In this document: piece by piece, positions 9,658 to 17,912 of the stretch | Layout: each line of letters begins with the position of its first letter | Numbering within the stretch: the first letter of the stretch is position 1 | Assembly (NCBI GenBank): GCA_965261315.1 | Contig: CBDHDM010000048.1 | Location: 24,789-88,788, forward strand | Source: Endozoicomonas sp965261315 | GTDB lineage: Bacteria; Pseudomonadota; Gammaproteobacteria; Pseudomonadales; Endozoicomonadaceae | Direction: 5' to 3' | Length of the DNA stretch: 64,000 nt | Position numbers and translations under genes: made by a program | Notes under the pieces: model-generated | What the model was told of the DNA's origin: nothing | The model's input: the letters and a program-made list of their open reading frames with translations, nothing else | Databases searched by the model: none

Positions 9658-10434
9658 ATGACCGATCTTAATGTCCGTAGCCGTCTGGCTCTGCAATTGA
9701 TGGATCTTACATCCCTGAATGATGACGATACGCCAGAGAAAATTATTGAGCTTTGTCATCAGGCTCATACCGAAGCCGGGAATACTGCTGCTGTCTGTAT
9801 CTACCCCCGTTTCATTCCGGTTGCCCGGAAGACACTGAACTCCCTCGGCCTGAATGACGTTACCATTGCGACGGTAACAAACTTTCCTGCAGGTGGGGAT
9901 GATATTGAAGTCGCTGTTACAGAAACAAAGGCTGCTGTCGCCTATGGCGCCGATGAAGTCGACGTCGTATTTCCATACCGTGCACTGATGGCGGGTAATG
10001 AGGAAGTAGGTGCAGAGCTCGTTCGTCGTTGCAAAGAGGCCTGTGGTTCAGATGTACTGTTAAAAGTGATTATTGAAACCGGCGAGCTGAAGGATCCCTC
10101 CCTGATTCGTAAAGCCAGCGAAATTTCCATTGATGCTGGTGCTGATTTCATTAAAACTTCAACCGGTAAAGTACCTGTTAATGCGACGCCAGAATCGGCT
10201 CGTATCATGCTGGAAGCTATACGTGACAGTGGTAATACCCAGGTAGGCTTCAAGCCTGCGGGTGGCATCAAAACAGCTGAAGATGCCGCTCTGCATCTTG
10301 ATCTAGCTGACGAAATCATGGGTGCAGGCTGGGTGGACCGCCGTCATTACCGGTTTGGAGCCAGCAGCCTGTTGGGCAACCTGTTGATTGCTCTTGGCCT
10401 GAAGCAGGGTGAAGCCAGCAAAGAAGGGTACTGA
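9658..10434 (+). CDS. deoC: Deoxyribose-phosphate aldolase
   Basis: A 258-aa class I aldolase that splits 2-deoxyribose-5-phosphate into glyceraldehyde-3-phosphate and acetaldehyde, the last step of deoxynucleoside catabolism. The ATG at 9658 is chosen because the protein then begins MTDLN...LMDLTSLNDDDT like the E. coli enzyme and is preceded by AGAGGGA at 9644-9650. An upstream in-frame ATG (9598) adds 20 unconserved residues. The Schiff-base Lys lies in DFIKTSTGK, and the second catalytic Lys in GFKPAGGIKT. It is first in the deoCABD operon, with a 1-bp gap to deoA. Confidence 0.97.
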   Translation: MTDLNVRSRLALQLMDLTSLNDDDTPEKIIELCHQAHTEAGNTAAVCIYPRFIPVARKTLNSLGLNDVTIATVTNFPAGGDDIEVAVTETKAAVAYGADEVDVVFPYRALMAGNEEVGAELVRRCKEACGSDVLLKVIIETGELKDPSLIRKASEISIDAGADFIKTSTGKVPVNATPESARIMLEAIRDSGNTQVGFKPAGGIKTAEDAALHLDLADEIMGAGWVDRRHYRFGASSLLGNLLIALGLKQGEASKEGY

Positions 10435-10435
10435 T

Positions 10436-11755
10436 ATGTTTCTTCCACAAGTGGTTATTCGTCGTAAGCGGGAAGGCGAGGTTCTCAGCGAGCAGGAGAT
10501 ACGCGATTTCATTGCCGGTGTTACGGATGACTCTGTGTCGGAAGGTCAGATCGGTGCTTTCGCCATGGCCGTGTACTTTCAGGGGATGAATATCGAAGAA
10601 CGCATCGCCCTGACCTGTGCCATGCGTGACTCCGGGGAGGTGATGGACTGGTCGTCAGACAGCCTCTCTGGTCCTATTCTGGATAAGCACTCAACCGGTG
10701 GTGTCGGTGATGTGGTCAGTTTGATGCTTGGCCCCATGATTGCCGCCTGTGGTGGTTTTGTGCCGATGATCTCGGGGCGCGGTCTTGGGCATACCGGTGG
10801 CACACTGGATAAGCTGGACAGCATTCCGGGCTATACCACCAGTGCATCGGAATCACTGTTCCGTAAAGTGGTCAAAGAAACAGGCGTGGCCATTGTTGGT
10901 CAGACCGGTGAACTGGCTCCGGCAGACAAGCGCATCTATGGTGTCCGGGATGTCACCGCTACAGTTGAGTCCATTGCCATGATAACGGCATCTATTCTGT
11001 CAAAAAAACTGGCGGAAGGATTGGATGCTTTGGTAATGGATGTAAAAGTAGGCAGCGGTGCTTTTATGCCAACCTTTGATCAATCCGTTGAGTTGGCCCA
11101 GAGCATTGTTCAGGTGGCGAATGGTGCAGGCGTTAAAACCACCGCACTGCTTACCGATATGAACCAGTGCCTTGCATCATCAGCCGGAAATGCACTTGAG
11201 GTGCGTGAAGCGGTTCGGTTCCTTACCGGTGAATACCGGAATGAACGCCTGCTGGAAATTACCATGGCTCAATCTGCTGAGTTGCTGGTCTCTGGTGGTT
11301 TGTCAGCCAATACAGAACAGGCTCGGGAAAAGCTTCAGTCGGTACTGGACCATGGTCAGGCTGCTGAGATTTTCAGCCGCATGGTTCATGGGTTGGGTGG
11401 GCCAGCAGACTTTACTGAACGTTATGATCATTATCTTCCAGGTGCATCCATTATTAAGCCGGTTTACATGGAAGGTGACGGTTTCCTCTCGGCAATGAAT
11501 ACCCGTGAAGTGGGTATGGCTGTGGTGCAGTTGGGTGGAGGTCGAAAAGTGGCTTCTGATACGATTGATTATGGAGTAGGCTTCACGGAAATTTGCCGGT
11601 TGGGTGACAGGATTGACCCTTCACAACCGATTGCCACGCTTCATGCCAGCTCAGAAGCGTCATGGAATCAGGCTGCAGATAGGCTTCGTGGTGCACTTAC
11701 CCTGTCAGAACAGGCACCACCACTTAATTCTCTGGTATACAAAAAACTGTCATGA
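10436..11755 (+). CDS. deoA: Thymidine phosphorylase
   Basis: A 439-aa enzyme that phosphorolyses thymidine and deoxyuridine to base plus 2-deoxyribose-1-phosphate. The ATG at 10436 follows the deoC stop by one base, with AAAGAAGGG inside deoC as ribosome-binding site. It gives MFLPQVVIRRKREG like the E. coli start. The signature DKHSTGGVGDV phosphate-binding segment (~residues 83-93) and the SGRGLGHTGGTLDKL motif are intact, and the length is that of the E. coli family. The end lies 23 bp before deoB. Confidence 0.97.
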   Translation: MFLPQVVIRRKREGEVLSEQEIRDFIAGVTDDSVSEGQIGAFAMAVYFQGMNIEERIALTCAMRDSGEVMDWSSDSLSGPILDKHSTGGVGDVVSLMLGPMIAACGGFVPMISGRGLGHTGGTLDKLDSIPGYTTSASESLFRKVVKETGVAIVGQTGELAPADKRIYGVRDVTATVESIAMITASILSKKLAEGLDALVMDVKVGSGAFMPTFDQSVELAQSIVQVANGAGVKTTALLTDMNQCLASSAGNALEVREAVRFLTGEYRNERLLEITMAQSAELLVSGGLSANTEQAREKLQSVLDHGQAAEIFSRMVHGLGGPADFTERYDHYLPGASIIKPVYMEGDGFLSAMNTREVGMAVVQLGGGRKVASDTIDYGVGFTEICRLGDRIDPSQPIATLHASSEASWNQAADRLRGALTLSEQAPPLNSLVYKKLS

Positions 11756-11778
11756 CGGTGACAGGTCAGGAGTAGCGA

Positions 11779-13014
11779 ATGAAACGTGCCATTATCCTTG
11801 TGATGGATTCATTCGGCATTGGAGCCACTGACGACGCTGAGCAGTTTGGCGATGCAGGTTCCAATACAATTGGACATATTGCCCAGGCTTGTGCTGATGG
11901 CAAAGCCGATATTGGTCGAAAAGGGCCATTAAACCTTCCGGAACTCTCCAGTCTTGGTCTGGCTCATGCGGCCAGAGATTCCTGTGGTGAATTCCCCAGG
12001 GGGATGACCAATGATATGCCCATCATTGGTGCCTATGGTTATGCCAAAGAGCTGTCCAGCGGTAAGGATACGCCCAGTGGGCACTGGGAAATGACCGGTG
12101 TCCCGGTACTGTTTGAATGGGGTTATTTTCGTGATGAGAAAAACAGCTTTCCCCAGGAACTGCTGGATGAGCTGATTGAAAAAGCAAAACTGCCCGGCGT
12201 TCTGGGTAACTGTCATTCTTCTGGAACAACGATTCTGGAAGCGTTGGGCGAAGAGCATATGAAAACGGGTAAGCCGATCGTCTACACATCGGCAGACAGC
12301 GTATTTCAGATTGCCTGCCATGAGGAAACCTTTGGACTGGATCGTCTGATTGAGGTTTGTCAGATAGCCCGGGAGATTCTTGAGCCATACAACATTGGTC
12401 GTGTTATTGCCCGTCCATTTATTGGTGATGATGCGGGAGACTTCCAGCGTACCGGTAACCGCCGTGACTTTTCCGTTCTGCCACCGGCTCCAACCGTTCT
12501 GGATAAACTGGTAGCCAGTGGTGGCCAGGTAGTCAGTGTAGGCAAGATTGCAGATATCTTTGCTCACCAGGGAATTACCAGAAAGGTAAAAGCCACAGGT
12601 ATTCCTGCCTTGTTTGAAGCAACCAGGGAAGAGCTCCAACAGGCGGGTGATCGCACCATTATCTTTACCAACTTCGTCGACTTTGATTCATCCTTCGGTC
12701 ATCGTCGTGATGTTGCCGGTTATGCTCTGGCTCTGGAGCAGCTGGATGCGATGCTGCCTGACTTGCTTTACTCCATGGGGGATGAGGATCTGCTGATCAT
12801 CACTGCGGATCATGGTTGTGACCCAACCTGGCCAGGAACCGATCATACCCGTGAGCATATTCCCGTGCTTGTCTTCAGCAAGAAGTTGATCCCCTGTGCC
12901 CTGGGCCAGAGAGAAACGTTTGCCGATATCGGACAGACGTTGGCCAGCTTCTTTGGCCTGGAGCCCCTGGACTACGGCACATCATTTTTGCCCGAAATTT
13001 TTGAGCAAGGGTAA
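11779..13014 (+). CDS. deoB: Phosphopentomutase
   Basis: A 411-aa alkaline-phosphatase-superfamily enzyme interconverting (deoxy)ribose-1-phosphate and -5-phosphate, linking the phosphorylases to DeoC. The N-terminal metal site MDSFGIGATDDAE, the SGKDTPSGHWEM segment with the phosphorylated Thr (~residue 97) and the C-terminal ADHGCDPTWPGTDHTREHIP metal ligands are all present. The ribosome-binding site CAGGAG lies 8 bp before ATG. Third gene of the deo operon, with full family length. Confidence 0.97.
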   Translation: MKRAIILVMDSFGIGATDDAEQFGDAGSNTIGHIAQACADGKADIGRKGPLNLPELSSLGLAHAARDSCGEFPRGMTNDMPIIGAYGYAKELSSGKDTPSGHWEMTGVPVLFEWGYFRDEKNSFPQELLDELIEKAKLPGVLGNCHSSGTTILEALGEEHMKTGKPIVYTSADSVFQIACHEETFGLDRLIEVCQIAREILEPYNIGRVIARPFIGDDAGDFQRTGNRRDFSVLPPAPTVLDKLVASGGQVVSVGKIADIFAHQGITRKVKATGIPALFEATREELQQAGDRTIIFTNFVDFDSSFGHRRDVAGYALALEQLDAMLPDLLYSMGDEDLLIITADHGCDPTWPGTDHTREHIPVLVFSKKLIPCALGQRETFADIGQTLASFFGLEPLDYGTSFLPEIFEQG

Positions 13015-13109
13015 CTTTCGGCCATAACCAGTTTTTGGGTAGTGGGGCGAAAGGTCCAATCGCTCCTCTTATCTGTTTTGATCTGTGTATCGAGAACGAG
13101 GAGATAATC

Positions 13110-13811
13110 GTGACACCTCATATTAATGCCAAGCCCGGAGCTTTTGCTGATGTCTGCCTGATGCCTGGCGATCCTTTGCGAGCCAAGCATATTGCAGAAA
13201 CCTTCCTGGAAGGGGCTGAACAGGTAACGGATGTGCGTAACATGCTGGGATTCACTGGCACCTATGAGGGTGTCAGAGTTTCTGTGATGGGTTCTGGTAT
13301 GGGTATTCCTTCAGCGTCTATTTATTACAAAGAGCTGATCACTGAATACGGTGTGAAGAGTCTGATCCGCGTTGGTTCCTGTGGAGCTATTTCCAAGGAC
13401 GTCCAGGTGCGTGACATTGTTATTGGTATGGGAGCCTGTACTGATTCCAAAGTTAACCGTATGCGTTTCAAGGATCATGACTTCGCTGCCATTGCAGACT
13501 ACGGACTTCTGGAAAACGCAGTAAACTCTGCCAGAGCCATGAAGCTGCCGGTTAAAGTTGGCAACCTGTTTTCTGCAGATCTTTTCTATAATCCTGATCC
13601 ATCCATGTTCGACACTATGGAAAAGTACGGCGTACTGGGTGTGGAGATGGAAGCTGCGGGCCTGTATGGCGTTTGCGCTGAGTTCGGTGCACAGGGTCTG
13701 GCAATCTGTACAGTGAGCGACCATATCCGTACGGGTGAAGCCCTGCCTTCAGAAGATCGTCAGTCGACGTTTAATGAAATGGTTGAAGTGGCTCTGAATT
13801 CATTGTTGTAA
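13110..13811 (+). CDS. deoD: Purine-nucleoside phosphorylase, DeoD type (GTG start)
   Basis: A 233-aa hexameric phosphorylase that cleaves purine (deoxy)nucleosides to base and (deoxy)ribose-1-phosphate. The GTG at 13110 is preferred. It yields VTPHINAKPG, matching the E. coli N-terminus, and follows ACGAGGAG at 13096-13103. An in-frame ATG at 13035 would add 25 unconserved residues. The phosphate-binding GDPLRAK, RVGSCGA, the substrate segment GVEMEAAG and the catalytic Asp in TVSDHI are conserved. It closes the deoCABD operon, separated from deoB by ~95 bp. A small hairpin (13824-13839) and a large palindrome follow. Confidence 0.95.
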   Translation: MTPHINAKPGAFADVCLMPGDPLRAKHIAETFLEGAEQVTDVRNMLGFTGTYEGVRVSVMGSGMGIPSASIYYKELITEYGVKSLIRVGSCGAISKDVQVRDIVIGMGACTDSKVNRMRFKDHDFAAIADYGLLENAVNSARAMKLPVKVGNLFSADLFYNPDPSMFDTMEKYGVLGVEMEAAGLYGVCAEFGAQGLAICTVSDHIRTGEALPSEDRQSTFNEMVEVALNSLL

Positions 13812-13846
13812 TTAAGCATTTATCCCATATTTTTATGGGTTAAAGA

Positions 13847-13924
13847 TTGAACCACAGAGATCACAAAGAGCACGAAGAAAAGCTTTTCTTTTCCTTTGTG
13901 CTCTTTGTGATCTCTGTGGTTCAA
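13847..13924. repeat. Perfect 27-bp palindrome between convergent genes
   Basis: Arms 13847-13873 and 13898-13924 are perfect reverse complements (starting TTGAACCACAGAG and ending CTCTGTGGTTCAA), separated by a 24-bp AAG/CTTTT-rich loop that extends the pairing partly. It sits between the convergent deoD (plus) and AAA+ ATPase (minus) genes, a place where it can terminate both. It is related in its outer arms to the palindrome at 6478-6528. Confidence 0.85.
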
Positions 13925-13971
13925 CAAAGCATCTTTCAGCATGGTCAGGGTTCAGAATGAATCAACAGACC

Positions 13972-15474
13972 CTAAAATTCTTTATCCGCTTTGATATCCA
14001 TCAGAACCTGCAGCTTCACCTCAAAAATTTCATTGATATACTTTTCAAGACTTCTGAGTCCGGGATCACTATCCTGAAGAATGAACGATTCTATTTTAGC
14101 CTTTTCGAAATCTGACAATGAGAAAGTCTTCATATTTTCACCGGTTGACTGGTAGCCTTCTTCGAGCTGAGGAATTATAGATTCAAAGGCAATATCTTTT
14201 TTTGCCTCTGCAGAGAAACCTTCGAAAACCACTTTATCCAGACGAGAAGCCATCGCTTCCAGTTGTGGGATTTTTGTACTCAGTTCATGGATATCCGAGT
14301 TGCCTGCCAGAATCACAGTATCCGGTAGCCGGATATTAGTTTTCAGGTACGGGTTGTAAAAGGACCTGTGTGCCGGGTCGAGCAGTTTCAAGAGAAAGCC
14401 GATGACCTCCTCGGCTTGCTTATCGCTTTTTAATAAAAGCATGTCAAATTCATCAACAAACAGAACCTGGTTTTTATGATTGATATCTTTACTTGAAACA
14501 GTATTGGCAATGGTGGCATCAACCAGTCGACCGGCTTTACCATCATAGCTTTCAAAAGGGGTTCCAGTCATATCATCAATGGTCGCTCCGTCAAGGGAGA
14601 TAACAGCCAGGTTTGTTCCCATCGCCTGTGCCAGCTGCTTGGCGGCATAGCTTTTTCCGGTTCCTGGTGCTCCCTGGAAATAGACTGGATAGTGTCCTTG
14701 TGGATGAATATCCATTTTCTGGAATGTGATCTCTGCCAGTGCAAAACGATTTAAGCGATCAATAAGCTCATCAGGAAAGTGTTTCAGTGCATCAGTAATT
14801 TTTTTCTTGCTGTAAACCAGAGATTTTGTATAGAAAGGTAGCCTTAATGCTTTATCAAGGATTTTGTGAAGGCGGGTAATACCTTCACTACTGGGGCTTT
14901 GCCAGAAAGTATAAAATAGCTCATCTTCAATATAGCGCTGAGTAGCTTTATCAAGAAGGTTTTTCTTTGATCCATAGGTGTAGATCAGGTCTGTCTCGGG
15001 AATTGATGGCGGTAAGGTTGCATAATATATTTGAGAGCAGATTGTAGATATTGGATCAATTAATAATACTGCAGGTATTACGGTAAGAATCATTTTTGAT
15101 TCGGGATTCATGACCAGGAACCATTGCCATAAATACTGTCGATTCCATAACAACAGTCCCAATGGGACTGCGTATGCCATTAGGTGTTGATTGATTGTAT
15201 AAAGAGGATACTCCCTTTGGACCAACCATAAAATCTGTTTCGATGCCTGTTCACCTTGTCTTATTTTTCCGAGAATATTGGCTCTTCTGAAACTGTTTCT
15301 GGCAGGGAGAAAGTCCAGGCGATCAAATATTCGATGAGTAGCCATATAGTCTCGGATATAGTTAAGTTGCTGCTGGTCATCTCCAAGACTTCCAGCGATA
15401 TTTTGTGATGCTTTAGATGGGGCAATGATCAAAAGAAGAGTGATGCATATAATTTTTACTAGCCTGAATTTCAT
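13972..15474 (-). CDS. Lon-type AAA+ ATPase with signal sequence, no protease domain (copy B)
   Basis: A 500-aa protein starting with a signal-peptide-like segment (positive N-terminus, CITLLLIIAPSKASQ). Two hydrophobic stretches lie around residues ~100-150. The C-terminal half is AAA+: Walker A GAPGTGKS (~268), Walker B VLFVDEFD (~338), sensor-1 ILAGNSDIH (~388), an arginine finger in ASRLDKV and a DPGLRSLEKYI helix (~468). The segment LLKLLDPAHRSFYNPYLK and that last helix resemble the Lon ATPase module (LLEVLDPEQ...; GVRGLEREI), but no Lon Ser-Lys protease domain follows. It is a tandem paralogue of the next gene, 13 bp downstream of it in the same operon. The function and the side of the membrane carrying the ATPase are unknown. 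Confidence 0.85.
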   Translation of the reverse strand: MKFRLVKIICITLLLIIAPSKASQNIAGSLGDDQQQLNYIRDYMATHRIFDRLDFLPARNSFRRANILGKIRQGEQASKQILWLVQREYPLYTINQHLMAYAVPLGLLLWNRQYLWQWFLVMNPESKMILTVIPAVLLIDPISTICSQIYYATLPPSIPETDLIYTYGSKKNLLDKATQRYIEDELFYTFWQSPSSEGITRLHKILDKALRLPFYTKSLVYSKKKITDALKHFPDELIDRLNRFALAEITFQKMDIHPQGHYPVYFQGAPGTGKSYAAKQLAQAMGTNLAVISLDGATIDDMTGTPFESYDGKAGRLVDATIANTVSSKDINHKNQVLFVDEFDMLLLKSDKQAEEVIGFLLKLLDPAHRSFYNPYLKTNIRLPDTVILAGNSDIHELSTKIPQLEAMASRLDKVVFEGFSAEAKKDIAFESIIPQLEEGYQSTGENMKTFSLSDFEKAKIESFILQDSDPGLRSLEKYINEIFEVKLQVLMDIKADKEF

Positions 15475-15487
15475 AAAAGTTCATTTT

Positions 15488-16954
15488 TTATTCGGATTGC
15501 TGAAGGTTTATTTCAAAAACTTCGTGAATGAATTTCTCCAGACTTCGCAGTCCTGGGTCTGTATCAGACTGAATGAAATTATCAATTCTTGTCAGGTCGA
15601 TTTCTGATATTGAAAATTCGGCAAGTCCCTCGGAAATAGACTTATAGCTTTGCTCCATTTTAGGAATCATCAAGCTGAATGCTATGTCTTGTTTTGTTTG
15701 AGAGGAAAAGCCATCAAAAAAGATTCTTTCCAGTCTTGATGCCATAGACTGTAGTTGCTGGTTTTGAATACTGACGGTATGAATATCGGTATTTCCGGCC
15801 AGTATAATCGTATCGGGAAGGCGGATATCTGTTTTTAAATAAGGGCTGTAAAAATATCGATGGTGAGGATCTAATATTTTCAGGAAAAATGCCAGTACAT
15901 CTTGGGATTGTTTATCTCCATCAATAAAAAGACGGTCGAATTCGTCTATTAACAGTACCTGATTGTGATGGTTGATATCCTGGATAGATGCAGTGTTCGC
16001 AACTATAGCTTCTAAAAGTAATCCTGGTTTGGCCTCCAGACTGTCGAATGAAGTTCCGATAATGTCATCAATGTTAGCGCCATCCAGCGTCACTGTGGCA
16101 AGATTAGTTCCCATGGCGCAGGCAAGATGTTTGGCCGCATAAGTTTTACCAGTCCCGGGAGACCCATAAAAATAAACCGGGTAGCGACCCTCTGGTTTAG
16201 GCGTCATTTTCTGAATCATTATTTCAGAGAAAGCAAACCGGATTAATCTATTTTTCAGTTCTGTGGAATAATGCCATAGCTTTTCCTGCGTTTTCTCCTG
16301 ATCGTATACCAGTAGCTTGGCATGCATCGGCATGCGGAGAGCTTTATCCATCACTTTAACTAATTTGTCATATTGATCAGTATTTTCAGTTTGCCAGAAT
16401 CGGTAAAAAATAGACTCTTCCAGATATGCTCTGGTAACTTTATCAAGAAGGTGTCTTTTTGCCCCATACTCAACAATAAGATCGGCCTCTGGAAGTTGAG
16501 GGGGCTCCTTAATATAGTAAAGCTGCTCTCCGGCACCAATAAATAAAAAACCAGCCAATGTCATGACTACCGGAGACGCACTGGTCAGGACCGATCCAAT
16601 GAGGTGTGAAGGCAGTTGGCTGAGTATCACGCCTGTTGCTGCCAGTGGTATGCCCCCATAGATTCCATATTTTTTTAATTGAGTATGAGCGTATTCAACG
16701 GACATATCTGTTAAGGCTTTTCGGGTGGCTTCACGACCTTCTGTAACCTGCTCTTCCGGGCTGAGAGAGTGATAGTTTGCCATTGTTTTGAAAAAGTCGA
16801 GCCTGTCAAAAAAGCGCGTCTCGGACATGTAATTCCGAATGCCTTTTCTTTGAGACCATATATTTGTGGATTCTTCTGCTTTAGTAATATTTACACGTAG
16901 GGTGGTTGTAAATAGCAAGAAAGCAATGAGTAAGTTTTTTTGAAGTCTCATCAT
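15488..16954 (-). CDS. Lon-type AAA+ ATPase with signal sequence, no protease domain (copy A)
   Basis: A 488-aa paralogue of the following gene, sharing the order: signal sequence (LLIAFLLFTTTLRVNITKAE), ~80-residue N-terminal domain with FFDRLDFF, two hydrophobic segments (~100-155), a linker with YRFWQ, then AAA+. Walker A is GSPGTGKT (~263), Walker B VLLIDEFDR (~336), sensor-1 ILAGNTDIH, arginine-finger region ASRLERI, and the Lon-like DPGLRSLEKFI helix near the C-terminus. It is the first gene of a two-gene minus-strand operon. Both paralogues have all catalytic AAA+ residues, so they look active. ATP-dependent remodelling is inferred; a torsin-like lumenal ATPase is one loose analogy. 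Confidence 0.85.
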   Translation of the reverse strand: MMRLQKNLLIAFLLFTTTLRVNITKAEESTNIWSQRKGIRNYMSETRFFDRLDFFKTMANYHSLSPEEQVTEGREATRKALTDMSVEYAHTQLKKYGIYGGIPLAATGVILSQLPSHLIGSVLTSASPVVMTLAGFLFIGAGEQLYYIKEPPQLPEADLIVEYGAKRHLLDKVTRAYLEESIFYRFWQTENTDQYDKLVKVMDKALRMPMHAKLLVYDQEKTQEKLWHYSTELKNRLIRFAFSEIMIQKMTPKPEGRYPVYFYGSPGTGKTYAAKHLACAMGTNLATVTLDGANIDDIIGTSFDSLEAKPGLLLEAIVANTASIQDINHHNQVLLIDEFDRLFIDGDKQSQDVLAFFLKILDPHHRYFYSPYLKTDIRLPDTIILAGNTDIHTVSIQNQQLQSMASRLERIFFDGFSSQTKQDIAFSLMIPKMEQSYKSISEGLAEFSISEIDLTRIDNFIQSDTDPGLRSLEKFIHEVFEINLQQSE

Positions 16955-17149
16955 TCATCCGGATGCAGCGTGAATATCATTTTTAGTGAAATAAAGCTGC
17001 TTGGACTTTTTATAATCTAATTGGTTCCATGGAACTAGTTGTTAAATGATAAGTTTGCTTATTTTCAGAATGAAAATATTTGGTTCTATTGACGTTTCGT
17101 TGCGAGGCTGGTGTGAGCCCCCGCATGATTCCAGAGAGGTAAATGATTT

Positions 17150-17791
17150 CTACTGGTTGCCAACCCACTCCTGCTCGACAATCAGATCCAGTATCCACCG
17201 CTTACTGGAGGCATCAGCCGGAGGGTTAGGCACATCAAACTCTTTGATCCGTAAACGATAAGCCGTACCTGGTTTGAACTCAAAACCTTCGATGTTTCCA
17301 TAGAACAGGGTCCAGGGATCATCTTCGGACTCGCGAATTTGCAAGCACTCCATTGGCCCGACGCCGGTGCAGTGAGTTTTTTCCGGAGCAATGTAAATGA
17401 AGCGGGTTACCCCATCTTCCATATTGGGCTGCTTTTTGAACACATAGCTTGTTGTATTGGTGCTGAGTATCAGTTGATCTCCAGACATCTGAACCCTTGG
17501 CTTATCATCCAAAAGCTGTTTTAAAGCGGCTTCCTTTCTGGCAGCTTCACCATGGCACATCATCAGGGTGCTGGCCAGTTGCTCCACAATCAACTGGTCA
17601 CCAGCCATTTTTACGGAGCCCATCAAACGGTTGCATCCGGCATTGGCTGAGATGCGATCTTTTTTGATATCCAGAGTGATAGGTGATGTTTTTACTGCAG
17701 GGTTGGTTTCCTGCCATCGGCCTTCGGGCAACGTATTACAGGCTGTCAGTAGTACAGACATAACCACAATCCCAAATTGAACTGCTTTCAT
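17150..17791 (-). CDS. Outer-membrane lipoprotein, META (HslJ-like) plus DUF4377 domains
   Basis: The ATG at 17791 gives a 213-aa protein with a lipoprotein signal (MKAVQFGIVVMSVLLTAC, Cys 18 as lipidation site), preceded by GGAG. A longer in-frame start at 17896 would bury the signal and is rejected. Residues ~20-120 are a META domain (PEGRW opening, ANAGCNRLMG, TLMMC), as in HslJ. Residues ~125-213 match DUF4377 (YIAPEKTHCTGVGPMECLQ and NPPADASSKRW). META/HslJ proteins are envelope stress lipoproteins; the exact role is unknown. It is transcribed in line with the upstream porin gene (121 bp). Confidence 0.85.
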   Translation of the reverse strand: MKAVQFGIVVMSVLLTACNTLPEGRWQETNPAVKTSPITLDIKKDRISANAGCNRLMGSVKMAGDQLIVEQLASTLMMCHGEAARKEAALKQLLDDKPRVQMSGDQLILSTNTTSYVFKKQPNMEDGVTRFIYIAPEKTHCTGVGPMECLQIRESEDDPWTLFYGNIEGFEFKPGTAYRLRIKEFDVPNPPADASSKRWILDLIVEQEWVGNQ

Positions 17792-17912
17792 TGAAAACTC
17801 CGGTGGACTTCCGATAAAAAAAGCCCTGGTATTTTGACAGAGAGAGTGGTGAATATAAAAGAAGTATTGGTTCCCGGTTTCAGGAACCAATAGCAAGGTC
17901 TGCAGGGTGTTA

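Noticed and set aside
11929..12639. 236-aa minus-strand frame inside deoB
   Set aside because: Antisense to a fully conserved phosphopentomutase; no domain or ribosome-binding site.
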